A stretch of 35,958 nucleotides of DNA. It comes from a virus. Location: the IMG/VR virus record IMGVR_UViG_3300013117_000323, positions 1 to 35,958 of that record. The stretch is one strand, 5' to 3'. Shown in pieces: positions 24,477 through 34,100 of the stretch. The stretch's first letter is position 1; the number at the start of each line of letters is the position of its first letter. The notes beneath the pieces are model-generated. The model did not search any database and had not been told where the DNA came from. It was given only the letters and a program-made list of their open reading frames with translations. The position numbers and the translations under genes are program-made.

Positions 24477-26464
24477 TGCCGAAAGTAACAGCACAACAAG
24501 CACAAGTTATTAAGAGGTGCCAGTCGTCTGTAACTTGGTTCCTACGCAATTTCGGTAAATTGAAGCACCCTTCTGCTGGCGTTCTGCCGTTCAATCCTTT
24601 TAGCTATCAAAAGGATGCTATCAAAGCCTTCCGTCTTAATAGGCTTAATATCTTCCGAAAATGCCGTCAGTCAGGCGTATCAAAAATTGCTGGTGCATTC
24701 GCGACATGGTTCGCGATGATGCATAGCCACAAAACAATCCTAATCGTCTCCCGTAGAAATGAAGATGCTATGTCTTTTCTACGGGATCACGTGGTATTCC
24801 TTTTTGAGCATTTACCATTATGGATGCGAGAAATTTGGGAACCTGTCAAACAGAATGAGCATGAGATAGTATTTCCCAATGGATCTCGGATCCAGTCCTT
24901 AACATCTCACCCTGATGTCCTACGATCCCATGCATCATCATTGAATATTATCGATGAATCCGCATTTATTCAGGGTATGGATGTGATGTGGGCTGGTGGT
25001 TGGCCTACGTTGCAACATGGTGGTAATGTTATAGTCATTTCCACCACGAATGGTGTTGGTAATTGGTATTGGTCGACCTGTACCGATGCCGAGGCAGGAT
25101 TGAACCAATTCAACCCACTTATCATTAACTGGTGGGACATGGATTGGGTTATTGAATTCACCGATCCGCTATCAAAGCAACGCAAGAGGATTGCACCGCG
25201 TGATGGGATCAGAAGGTGCACAAGTAAAGAAGACCTTGCCAAGTACGGCCCATATTGGTCACCATGGTTAGAGGAACAATGGAAAGCGCTTCAAGAACAA
25301 GGTGAGGCCTGGAAGTTCAAGCAGGAAATTCTAGCTAGCTTTATCGGGTCTGGTAACACAGTTCTCTCTGAGAGTGTTATTGCACATGTGCAGACGACGG
25401 TTCGAGATCCTGCTCAGAAGGTACGTGGGTATCAGACTTATGTCCATCCTGTATCTGGCGAAGCCGAAGAAATGGATTTCGACTTTATGGAGCCGGAGGA
25501 AGGTTTGTGGGTATGGAAGCAACCGGTGTCTGCCACACCAGATAAGAAGAGAGCTGGTGTAATAATAGATCAAGGAACACGAGCACATGCTTATGTGATG
25601 GGGATTGATATAGCAACGGGTAAAGGACGTGATTATAGTGCTATTGAGGTCTTTGATGTTGATACGATGGAGCAAGTTGCTGAATTCATGGCTCGATGTT
25701 TGCCTCGAGAACTCATAAAATATATTGATCGTATAGGTAGATGGTACAATTGTGCTCTGGCAGTTATTGAGCGAAATAATGGCGGGGATACAGTAGTCGA
25801 TTCTATGCGATATGATGTAATGTATCCTAGAATCTGGCGAAAGAAGGATATTAACGATAATCCTAGAGCTCCAGGGTCGAGCTCTAATCAGAGAGCTCTA
25901 AAGGTATCACCGTATGGTTTTGCTACATCTCCAGCGAGTAAACCAACGCTCAATAAATTCCTAATAGACTTTATTAGGGATAAGGAGGAAGAAGGATACA
26001 CCATATACAGTAAGAGGTTGCTGAAGCAGATACAGACTTATGTTAGGAAGCGCGATAAAGCTGGTAGAGATACCAATAAGACTGAGGCTGAGGAAGGTGC
26101 TGGGAACTACGATGACCTTGTGATTGCTACTGGTTTAGGACTGCTTGGGACTAATGATGCTTTGTTGAGTGATGAGGCAGGACTTATCCCGTATGGTGGT
26201 AAGAATGATTTTAAGCAGCCTGTTGGTCCTAATATAATGTCTGATGATGAGGTTTTGGCGGCTCAACAGCGTTTTCTTGATAAGGGTGGGGCTATGCTTC
26301 TTATGCCGATGACTTTGTCTCCTGATGAGCTTCCTGAGATGTCTGCTCAAGCCCAATTAGATGATTTTACTTTGCAATTGGGGGCTATTCCGATTGGGCA
26401 AGGAGGTCCTGTTATATCTCCTAAGAAGTTTTACTATACTAGAAGCGAAGATAAACAAAAATAA
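24476..26464 (+). CDS. terL: Terminase large subunit (T4 gp17-like ATPase/nuclease)
   Basis: A protein of 662 residues (T4 gp17 is 610), with its start on a TAATG overlap. ATPase: KCRQSGVSK Walker A-like motif (62-70), NIIDE Walker B (157-161) and STTNG coupling motif (190-194). Nuclease: D378 in GIDIATGKGRDYS, E432 in VIERNNGG, and D546/D547 in NYDDLVIATG, the RNase H-fold acid set. It docks on the portal, pumps DNA into the prohead and cuts concatemers. A charged insert (325-345) precedes the nuclease domain. Wobble-position pyrimidines shift from mixed C/T at the 5' end to almost only T at the 3' end. Confidence 0.95.
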   Translation: MPKVTAQQAQVIKRCQSSVTWFLRNFGKLKHPSAGVLPFNPFSYQKDAIKAFRLNRLNIFRKCRQSGVSKIAGAFATWFAMMHSHKTILIVSRRNEDAMSFLRDHVVFLFEHLPLWMREIWEPVKQNEHEIVFPNGSRIQSLTSHPDVLRSHASSLNIIDESAFIQGMDVMWAGGWPTLQHGGNVIVISTTNGVGNWYWSTCTDAEAGLNQFNPLIINWWDMDWVIEFTDPLSKQRKRIAPRDGIRRCTSKEDLAKYGPYWSPWLEEQWKALQEQGEAWKFKQEILASFIGSGNTVLSESVIAHVQTTVRDPAQKVRGYQTYVHPVSGEAEEMDFDFMEPEEGLWVWKQPVSATPDKKRAGVIIDQGTRAHAYVMGIDIATGKGRDYSAIEVFDVDTMEQVAEFMARCLPRELIKYIDRIGRWYNCALAVIERNNGGDTVVDSMRYDVMYPRIWRKKDINDNPRAPGSSSNQRALKVSPYGFATSPASKPTLNKFLIDFIRDKEEEGYTIYSKRLLKQIQTYVRKRDKAGRDTNKTEAEEGAGNYDDLVIATGLGLLGTNDALLSDEAGLIPYGGKNDFKQPVGPNIMSDDEVLAAQQRFLDKGGAMLLMPMTLSPDELPEMSAQAQLDDFTLQLGAIPIGQGGPVISPKKFYYTRSEDKQK

Positions 26465-26467
26465 TGT

Positions 26468-26908
26468 ATGAAATTGCATTGTATAAACGAAGATCTCCGT
26501 CCTATGACGGATCTTAAAAAGCTTCCTTTCCCACCAATGGGTGTTACTGAGAGGGGGAAGTGGTTTTTAGGAGTTGATGGTGAGATTACGTTTGTTGTTC
26601 GTGTAGATGATAAATCTAAATCAGGGGCAGCAAATCCCGCACAATTTGCTAAAATATATGATCGATATTTTGCTGATTTAGTTGATAAAGAAGCTGCTTT
26701 AAAGTTTTGGAAATTTTATTTAGAAAATATGACCAGTAAGTATGATGAGGAAGCTGAGGAACCTGATTTACCATTCCCAAAAATATATAAATCTCCTAAT
26801 GCTAAGTGGATCTACCAAGATGGTCAAGTGGTATACAAGATCGGATCGAAGAAAGGTATAGCAAGCGTTGAGGAATTTGCTGAGATATATGAGAAGTTAA
26901 AAGATTAA
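26468..26908 (+). CDS. Hypothetical protein after the terminase
   Basis: A protein of 146 residues starting 3 bases after the terminase stop, with no clear ribosome site. Two short related segments, GKWFLGVDGEITFVVRVDDKSK with a FAKIYDRYF helix and AKWIYQDGQVVYKIGSKKG with a FAEIYEKLK helix, suggest an internal duplication of a β-hairpin-helix unit. I do not recognise it. The end overlaps the convergent reverse-strand gene by 4 bases. Confidence 0.6.
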   Translation: MKLHCINEDLRPMTDLKKLPFPPMGVTERGKWFLGVDGEITFVVRVDDKSKSGAANPAQFAKIYDRYFADLVDKEAALKFWKFYLENMTSKYDEEAEEPDLPFPKIYKSPNAKWIYQDGQVVYKIGSKKGIASVEEFAEIYEKLKD

Positions 26909-27225
26909 TCTTCCTTTTTTGTATTTTCTACGTAATGAGCGGCAATTTTTAGCACATCAGAGTTGACTGTAGCCTTCACTAGTTTTAGGAATGCCTTTAG
27001 AATTTCAGGGTCTTTTGCGGCTAATTCAGAACATCTTTCTAGCGATGATTGAACTTCCTTGACGAGCTTTTTGACGCTCTCATCTTTGCCAGCTTGTTGA
27101 GCTAGTGCTTTCTCATACTTATCTGTGGTAGTAGCTACGCCTCCACGGAAGCCAGTGCCGAGATTTCGTAATCCATGATCTTCTCGTTCTTTTAGGACGC
27201 GATCTATTCTTTCTGTGACTTTCAT
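26905..27225 (-). CDS. Small helical hypothetical protein (reverse operon, third gene)
   Basis: A protein of 106 residues, almost entirely helical and charged (KLVKEVQSSLERCSELAAKD, ILKAFLKLVKATVNSD), with one Gly-rich turn (GTGFRGG). Its ATG lies 3 bases after the stop of the nuclease gene on the same strand, so the two are probably translated together. I do not recognise it. A partner or inhibitor of the nuclease is possible but unproven. Confidence 0.55.
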   Translation of the reverse strand: MKVTERIDRVLKEREDHGLRNLGTGFRGGVATTTDKYEKALAQQAGKDESVKKLVKEVQSSLERCSELAAKDPEILKAFLKLVKATVNSDVLKIAAHYVENTKKED

Positions 27226-27228
27226 ATA

Positions 27229-27954
27229 TTATGTTTGAGATCTAATCATAGCGAAGAAGGATTCAGGACTATTTAGTTGAGAATGATGTAATCCTGTTAT
27301 TGGTAAACCTTGCCGTGAATTATACATTGGTATGAAAGGATCGAGTGTATTTCTTAGGGCAGTGTTATTATATGGATGCGTTCCATAATAATTATTACGG
27401 AACATTTCTTTTGTTGCCCAACCATGAAATTTGAAAGCGTATGGATTACTTGCTTTTAGTTGCTCTAGGGAACAATAATATGAATCTGGTAAGTGTTCTT
27501 CCCAGAATTCCCATGGTGGACACGGATCACCATAATCTAATGTACCATATGGTGCTCGTACATATACAATACCAGTCCTTTTGTTAAATGCATGTGCTGT
27601 TGATTTTACTTCTATATCCTTGTCGGGACCTGGAAATCCATTTATTGCATAATAGTATGCTAGTATATCCTTTCCGCAATTCCGACCTGATTTGGTGCCT
27701 GCCCACCAATATCGTAACATCCTATGATAATCGGTAGCAGTTAATAATATAAGCCCGATCTCAGCAGAAATCCCTTCAAGACTGTATTTTTTGCTGTACT
27801 TTCTCCATCTCAGATCTGTTCTATCGACTTTTGCTCGTTTACTTATTTCTTCATGTGCTCTTTTAGCAATTGTTGTAAGTGCGGGGCTACAACTAAAATC
27901 TATTTGAATTGGAAATCCGTTTATTCTGTCTGTTATTAGTTTGTTGATATCCAT
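27229..27954 (-). CDS. Putative PD-(D/E)XK-fold nuclease (reverse operon)
   Basis: A protein of 241 residues from the ATG at 27954. A longer ORF to 28002 would be read through the GC-rich hairpin and is rejected. GISAEIGLILL (61-71, E65) is followed by DKDIEVKST (111-119: D113, E115, K117). A C-terminal FKFHGWATKEMF (175-186) comes after a YVRAPY strand. This order (helix Glu, strand D...ExK, later GW box) is common in phage PD-(D/E)XK nucleases. Many aromatic residues and an SGRNCGKD loop lie before the core. It could be a homing, DNA-degrading or defence nuclease. The motif reading is by eye. Confidence 0.5.
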   Translation of the reverse strand: MDINKLITDRINGFPIQIDFSCSPALTTIAKRAHEEISKRAKVDRTDLRWRKYSKKYSLEGISAEIGLILLTATDYHRMLRYWWAGTKSGRNCGKDILAYYYAINGFPGPDKDIEVKSTAHAFNKRTGIVYVRAPYGTLDYGDPCPPWEFWEEHLPDSYYCSLEQLKASNPYAFKFHGWATKEMFRNNYYGTHPYNNTALRNTLDPFIPMYNSRQGLPITGLHHSQLNSPESFFAMIRSQT

Positions 27955-27972
27955 GTTGGTCCAATACAGTAA

Positions 27973-28000
27973 GGGCGGCCCAGATAGGTCTGGGCCGCCC
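27973..28000 (-). terminator. Perfect 12-bp GC-rich hairpin between reverse-strand genes
   Basis: GGGCGGCCCAGA (27973-27984) and TCTGGGCCGCCC (27989-28000) pair fully around a 4-base loop, in otherwise AT-leaning DNA. On the reverse-strand transcript it follows the gene at 28045 and ends 18 bases before the nuclease ATG. The downstream reverse sequence TTACTGTATT is a poor T-tract, so it may be a terminator, an RNA processing signal, or a 5' leader structure limiting the nuclease. Confidence 0.55.
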
Positions 28001-28006
28001 AATGAA

Positions 28007-28026
28007 CCCCTGGTCGGGGTCAGGGG
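28007..28026 (-). other. Second hairpin-forming sequence with alternative pairing
   Basis: CCCCTG (28007-28012) can pair with CAGGGG (28021-28026), or the overlapping ACCCC (28006-28010) with GGGGT (28016-28020). The two folds exclude each other. It lies directly upstream (reverse strand) of the 12-bp hairpin. Confidence 0.35.
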
Positions 28027-28044
28027 CCTTGATCCAGAGGTTGG

Positions 28045-28377
28045 TTAGTCCCAAGGCTTCGGATCTGTGCTAGGAGGAGATTGGCATTTCTTCTCCCAAG
28101 AGGTCTTACCTTGCAGTAATTTAATATACATGTACTTCTTGATTACTGCAGGTGGTGTGTCTTTAGCCTTGTCACCGTACCTTTCGTAGAACTTGGCTCC
28201 GACCTTAACGAGTAATGGAAGATTAACGTCGTCTAAACGTTCTCTACCATTCTCTTTGGCTTCTGAGAACCAAGTTATTGCTTTCTTGATTTTGGCGTCC
28301 GACAAGGTGTCGAAATCAGTCAAGAAAGCTTCGAACATTTTCTGAACCGACCCATCTGAAGGAACCGCAACACTCAT
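28045..28377 (-). CDS. Small hypothetical protein (reverse operon, first gene)
   Basis: A protein of 110 residues from the ATG at 28377, with GGAG eight bases upstream on the reverse strand. A longer ORF to 28422 has no better site. It is helical (SVQKMFEAFLTDFDTLSDAKIKK) with a basic stretch and a Pro-rich end (SPPSTDPKPWD). I do not recognise it. It is followed by the hairpins at 27973-28026 and then the nuclease gene. Confidence 0.6.
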   Translation of the reverse strand: MSVAVPSDGSVQKMFEAFLTDFDTLSDAKIKKAITWFSEAKENGRERLDDVNLPLLVKVGAKFYERYGDKAKDTPPAVIKKYMYIKLLQGKTSWEKKCQSPPSTDPKPWD

Positions 28378-28616
28378 GACGTCTCTCCAAGCTAAAGGAA
28401 GGAAACAAATCGCTGCATCCATAATACGCTAGAATTTTCCGGAATACACCTATAACTATCTTGTGTGGGAAATTAGGGCCTTTCCATTTCCTAGCATTTG
28501 GTTATATTTACTTTCGGATATTTGCTTCTTAACACTTAGAATTCGTAAGCTATTAGTAGTGACTCTTCAAATATTAAAATAGCACTCTTGCTGTATATAT
28601 TGTGAGGTCTCTACCT
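28378..28616. promoter_or_regulatory. Divergent intergenic region between the reverse nuclease operon and the head genes
   Basis: This is the longest gene-free stretch in the window (239 bases) and it lies between divergent genes, so it should hold promoters for both directions. It is AT-rich. CAAATATTAA at 28568-28577 resembles the motif found at 18537 and 34946. I could not pick a confident -35/-10 pair, and I see no RNA gene. Confidence 0.45.
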
Positions 28617-30551
28617 ATGCCTACTAATTGGTTAGTCTTCGATAGAGTTCGTGCACTAGCACGCCAACACAGCATATTCCAAGCGGAAAGAGTCTTACAA
28701 GACCAATCTAGTCTTGATCGACTCGTAGTTGGCGGGGAATTCCTGGACTTTAATGCGCAATCAGCGATTCTAGACCAGACGAATTTGCAGATTAATAGAC
28801 TGGAGAGATATAAAGATTACGAACAAATGGATCAGATGGGTGAGATAAGTCTCGCCCTAGACCTCTATGCTGATGAGGGGAGTCTTGTAGACCCTGAGAG
28901 AAAACACACAATAATCATTAGGGCTCGCAACAAGCGGTTGAAAAAAGAATTAGAATACTTATTCTTTGATACATTGCTTTGGGATACGTATTGCCGCCCA
29001 TCTATACGTTATCTATGCAAATATGGTGATCTGCCATTTGAAATTGTTCCTACTACGGAAAGAGATGGTATATCGTCTTTGCGGTTCATGAACGTCTACA
29101 ACTTCACCAGAATTGAAACACGATTTGGTGATCTTGTGGGATTCTTCTTCCAGGATGCATTATACCCACAACCACAATTTATGCATCCATGGCAAGTTAT
29201 GCATCTCCGTTTGACCAGTTTTGAGAATATTTATCACCCATATGGTAGATCTATCCTTGATGGTGGACGTAAAGCCTTCAAACAATTGCGGTTGATGGAA
29301 GATGCAGCACTCATCTACAGAATCACTAGAGCACCTGAAAAACGTAAGTTTATTATCCCAGTCGGTTTGATCCCGCCAAAAGAAGTTCCAGAATATATGC
29401 AGATGATTGCTAGGAATTATAAGAGGCAGCGCTTCTATAATCCTACTACTGGGACGTTCGATGAGAGATATTCTCCGCTAATCCAAGAAGATGACTTCTT
29501 GCTACCGAGACGAGCTGATGGTAGTGGTCCAGATATCGAGACCTTACCAGGTGCGGAAAACCTCGACCAAATTGCTGATATCGAGTACTTCAAGAAAAAG
29601 ATGATAGCTCCCACCAAGATTCCTTATGCCAGAGTAGGAATTGGTGAGGGTGCTGGGGAAGCTAGTGAGAAATCATTATCTCAGTCACATTCTGAATTTG
29701 CCAAAGCGGTTCAATGGGTACAACGAGAGGTTTCTACGGGACTTACAAAGATTGGCTTAGTCCATTTGGCATTGCGTGGTTACTCTGTCGAGGACTTGCG
29801 AGGATTTGAGATTGCTCTTACTGCCACATCTGCTATGGAGGAATTATATCGGATTGAGACGTGGCAGACTAGGGTTGGTGTGATGGCCGATCTTAAGGAT
29901 TTGGGGTGGTTCCCGAAGGAGTGGATAGTTACTCATTTCACTGATTTGTCACCTGATGAGATAGAAGAATTGAAGGATATGGAAACGGAGGCTAATGAAG
30001 GTGGCCCTGGAGGTGGGATGCCAGGTCCTGATCTGGGAATGGAGGAAGGTGGCGAAGAAGAAGGTCTTGATTTGGGCGGTGAAGAGATGGGAGGTGAAGA
30101 AGGGGGAGAGGAAGAGGAGGAGAATCCCATCGAGATGATTGATGGATATGATTATAAGGCAGAAAGAAATTTATTGCTTGAGATGAAGAAGCAGGGCCGC
30201 GAGCGGGAAGTCAGGACTATTGTTGAAAGGTGGGCTCAGAGACTTGGTAAGCCATTAGTGAGGGAGGATAGGGAGGAATTGAGCGGATATGATTATATGC
30301 TTAATTCTAATGAACTAGATGGACTTAGTGCCACTGGTCCTCCTGATATTTCAGAGAGCAATGGTGATCCCGCTACAATTCATGATCCAAATAATGATGA
30401 GGAATTGCTGATCGAATGGTCAGTCGATTCTGATGTGAGGGAGGAAGTGATAAATGAGGTTAGGCAGATACTAATGCAGACTAATCCAACTATTACGGAT
30501 GAGAATGAAGAGATTACTGAAGAAGACCTTGTAGAGGTCAGTGAATTATGA
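28617..30551 (+). CDS. gp20: Portal protein (T4 gp20-like) with acidic C-terminal extension
   Basis: A protein of 644 residues from the ATG at 28617 with GAGG nine bases upstream. A GTG at 28602 is not preferred. The body has the gp20 pattern: YKDYEQMDQMGEISLALDLYADE (63-85), a mid-section with WQVMHLRL, then YGRSILDGGRKAFKQLRLMEDAALIYRI, and TKIPYARVG. The dodecameric portal nucleates the prohead and binds the terminase. T4 gp20 is 524 residues. Here a Gly/Glu-rich low-complexity run (about 460-502) and a further ~140-residue acidic tail are added. Confidence 0.9.
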   Translation: MPTNWLVFDRVRALARQHSIFQAERVLQDQSSLDRLVVGGEFLDFNAQSAILDQTNLQINRLERYKDYEQMDQMGEISLALDLYADEGSLVDPERKHTIIIRARNKRLKKELEYLFFDTLLWDTYCRPSIRYLCKYGDLPFEIVPTTERDGISSLRFMNVYNFTRIETRFGDLVGFFFQDALYPQPQFMHPWQVMHLRLTSFENIYHPYGRSILDGGRKAFKQLRLMEDAALIYRITRAPEKRKFIIPVGLIPPKEVPEYMQMIARNYKRQRFYNPTTGTFDERYSPLIQEDDFLLPRRADGSGPDIETLPGAENLDQIADIEYFKKKMIAPTKIPYARVGIGEGAGEASEKSLSQSHSEFAKAVQWVQREVSTGLTKIGLVHLALRGYSVEDLRGFEIALTATSAMEELYRIETWQTRVGVMADLKDLGWFPKEWIVTHFTDLSPDEIEELKDMETEANEGGPGGGMPGPDLGMEEGGEEEGLDLGGEEMGGEEGGEEEEENPIEMIDGYDYKAERNLLLEMKKQGREREVRTIVERWAQRLGKPLVREDREELSGYDYMLNSNELDGLSATGPPDISESNGDPATIHDPNNDEELLIEWSVDSDVREEVINEVRQILMQTNPTITDENEEITEEDLVEVSEL

Positions 30552-31105
30552 GAATAAACGAAATATATAGTCGTGACCTTGACCCAGATGAAAGATTTTC
30601 TAAAGCTATGCAGGATGCTGAATTGCGCGGTCCTGGAGGGCAATCTATTACTTTTTTGGAATTACCTACTATAGTTCAACATAAAATATTGGCATCTAGA
30701 TCTTATGAGGATGTCGCAGCTGTCAGGGAGATGCCTAGATCGGAAATAAAAAGACCTATTGTAGGGGCTGGAGATAAAGTATGGTATATTATCAGCTACA
30801 ACGATGGGTATGAAGAGGCATTTTGGCCAGATAGTACAGAAGTGGAAACAAAGGACGAAGAAGAACATGTAGATCCAGAGACACTAGAGTTCCATATGCA
30901 AACACATTATGGTGAATCGCCTCCGTCTTCAGTACATGATGCTATGATGATTCTACAGAGGCCTGGTATGCATATTACTAATAGATCACAAGCAGAATAT
31001 AGAGCTGAAGATTTATGGTTTAATATTAATGCCGCTAGAGAGCAATTTGAGACCAGAAAAGAATTCGCTAAAGCTGTCGGTGATTATTGGGATAAAATGG
31101 TTTAA
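30548..31105 (+). CDS. Hypothetical protein after the portal
   Basis: A protein of 185 residues, its ATG overlapping the portal stop (ATGA). LELPTIVQHKILASRSYEDVAAVREMPRSEI is helical, followed by a β-type GDKVWYIISYNDGYEEAFW and an acidic stretch. It ends in a helical FETRKEFAKAVGDYW. It occupies the position of the small core genes 67/68 in T4, but there is no sequence likeness that I can see. Confidence 0.6.
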   Translation: MRINEIYSRDLDPDERFSKAMQDAELRGPGGQSITFLELPTIVQHKILASRSYEDVAAVREMPRSEIKRPIVGAGDKVWYIISYNDGYEEAFWPDSTEVETKDEEEHVDPETLEFHMQTHYGESPPSSVHDAMMILQRPGMHITNRSQAEYRAEDLWFNINAAREQFETRKEFAKAVGDYWDKMV

Positions 31106-31164
31106 TCAAAATTACTAGTAGCTAGATATCACAATAACCCATAACGTGCTTAGGAGTATCTTCG

Positions 31165-34100
31165 ATGGCTCAAAATCAGACTGCTGTGGCTGATCCGGTG
31201 GTAAAAATGGACAGCCGAAAGTTTCTGGGAGCCTTGAACACTTCTGCTCAGGCAAAGGTAACGTCCTTCGAGAGCCGTATCAAGAAAATGGGGCGGAAGG
31301 CTGGCAAGAATTGGCAGCTAGTAGCTCTACGTGATGCGGACCTCTTCTTCGAGGATGTTGATACCAATCAGTATTACCTGGCCGAGTACAGTGGTGATAG
31401 CAAGGTTACCATCTCTAACATCCGGCCGGTGGATATCTTCGAGAAGGAGAAGCAGCAAGTATTCGAGGATACTTGTATGAAGCTTGTCAACGCCATCGAA
31501 GAGAACGACCAACGAGGCATGGCTGCCATGTTTAATACCATGAAGAAGCATCGCTTCTCAGGTCGTTCAGTACCATTTTCTGGCATGGTCCAATGCCGAG
31601 ACGGCGTACGACGCCATATCAAAGTCCAGACACAGAATATTCTGGATGAATCGGTGCGACCACGGCTAATAGCGGCAATTGTTGAAGGTCTCCAAGACCA
31701 GGTTATTGTTGAAAACGGACAGGTGACGTCAGCTACGTTCAACGATGGTAGTCCTGTCAAACTCCCGGTAACCAAATGGGCTGCTAGAAAATTGGTCGCG
31801 AAGAGAATGCGAGAAGCCGCGACTAGTGCATATATGTCTGAAGGCTTCCAGAATCGAATCCATGCTATCGCTGGTATGATCTCGGAAGGGAATATCGAAG
31901 AAGCGGTCAAGTTCATATCTCCGTTCTTAGATGAAATGGAGGAATTTACCCTTCTGACGCGAGCCCAAGCCCAGACGTTGGTCGAGAATGCCATGGCGAC
32001 ACACGCCATATTCAATCAGGCATTATGCAATGACACCGCTACACTATTCCATCGCACGAACATGCGTGTGAATAAGAATAAAATAGTTGCGGAATGGCGA
32101 AACATCGCGAAAAAGGCCGAACACCCAGTACTGGCAGAGAATGTCCAAATCCTGAGTGAATCCAAGAACTTCGAAGCGGCCTACAACAAATTCCTAGAGC
32201 TTATCTTCGAAGCTATCTCTAATCGTGAGGTGGCTGCCGAGGCCTTAGCAACTACCCTGGAAGTTCTACGGACGAAGACTCCGCGAATCAAGGAATCCCA
32301 TGAATTGGCCAGTAAGCTGGACAATCTCATTGTCAGATTGAAAGATCCGAAATTTGACGATGCGGCCATCTACGAAGCCGAGGACTTGATTGCTACCATT
32401 CAAGAGGAATTGGCGGCCAACGAGACACTCGCCAACTTCGACCAAATCCCAGGTCAGCCCGAAAAGAGCCTGGCTGAACAACTCGGTGAATTAGGAGCAG
32501 TTGATGCTGGTGGCGGTGAAAGTGGTGCACCAGTCATCAATATTAATGCACCATTAGTCCAAGTTGGTGGAAGTAGTGGTGGTGCAGAGGAAGAAGCCCT
32601 TGGTGGGGAGGAGCTTGGTGCTGAGGAAGAGCTTGGCGGTCTAGGCGGTGAGGAAGAGGAACTTGGCGGTCTAGGTGGCGAAGAGGAAGAACTTGGTGGC
32701 CTGGGCGGCGAAGAGGCAGGTGGTGAGCTGGCCGATCTTCTTGGCGGCGGTGGACTCGGTGAAGGCAAGAGGCGAAGAAAAGCCCTTAGGGAATCGCGGC
32801 CGATCCACGCTGAAATGAAGCCTGAAGGCGACGATGATATGCCGGACTTCGATGACGATGAGGATCTCGACGAGAGCCTCGATCCTTACGCTTTGAATGC
32901 TGGAGTCAGACTTGCCGAAAATATGGCCTTGAGTGAGTATGGTTCGCCCGTGATTACTGATGATAAGGATATGAGGCGAATTGTCGCTATAATGAATAAG
33001 CTTGCTGAAGAGCACGGTCTTGAAGGTAAGAAGCTCGAGGAAAGTCTCGAGAGTATGGCCAGAGCTGGCATTAAGGCTATTGGCCTAAGAATTCCTAATG
33101 GAAAGATCGGTAGGGCTCTTGAACAAGTTGTCGAGTCATATATCGAAGAGAGCGATAAACCATTCCCAGGTGCTGCTCCTCCGTTTGGTTCTGATGATGA
33201 CGAAGGAGGAGATGACGGAGGAGACGACGAGGACGAAGATGATTTCGTCGAAGACCAATTCAAGGGTCCGAGAATCCGTGGCAGAGGCTTCAAGAAGACT
33301 GCTTATAAGCCTCGAGAGCTTAAGAATGAATCAGCTCTGAAGTGGGGTGAGGCTCAAGATGATGCGGTTGCCGGTTCCATTAATGGTGTTGGATTTATTT
33401 TCGACCATGGAGGGATCAACGAGGAACTGAAACCGGTTATCCTTAGCGAAGATGGTGCTCTAGAAATTCCAGTTCCTGAGCAGCTATATCATGATGCTTT
33501 TGCTGCTGCAGGGTTAACTAAAGATGGTAATCCGGACCGGTTTGCTGCTTGGTTATCGGAATCAATTGAGCAGCTTAGACCAGTTTCAGATGCCGAAGAT
33601 AGGGCCTTGAAAGAGGCTATGGCCAAGATTACTACTACTCCTGATGGGCAAATTCAGGTGGAGGTAACTGACGACGTTGGTGTGGGCGAGGTTGGCGACG
33701 AAGGCATGGAAGGCATGGAAGGCATGGAAGGCTTGGAAGGTGAGGAAGGCCTGGAAGGCGGCGAAGAGGAGATGGCTCCGGTAGATTCGATGGAAGTTGA
33801 GGAACCGGGAGCCGAGGAAGCGGGCCTGCCTGGTGAGGAGATGCCGGACTTTGAGGGTGCTGGTGAATTGGGTGGTGAGGCTGGTGCTGAGATGGGTGCT
33901 GAGCCTGCGGCTGCCCCGGTCGATCCTAATGCTGCTCCACAACCGGCTGCCGCTCCCGCCCAGCCTGCACAACCGGCTGCTCCTGCTCCGGAGGAGGAGC
34001 AGTTCGAGGATAAGGATGTTACCAGCCCTCAGAGTTCGAAGTATACCAAGCATGTCAAGGATAATAAGCGTGACATGCCAGCCCACAAGATGACCGGTAA

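Noticed and set aside
27955-28002. Upstream extension of the nuclease gene
   Set aside because: It would translate the GC-rich hairpin arm, and the ATG at 27954 is more natural.
33700-33735. Short direct repeats as a possible CRISPR or origin iteron
   Set aside because: The units are 9 bp, contiguous and in frame, encoding Met-Glu-Gly, so this is protein low complexity.
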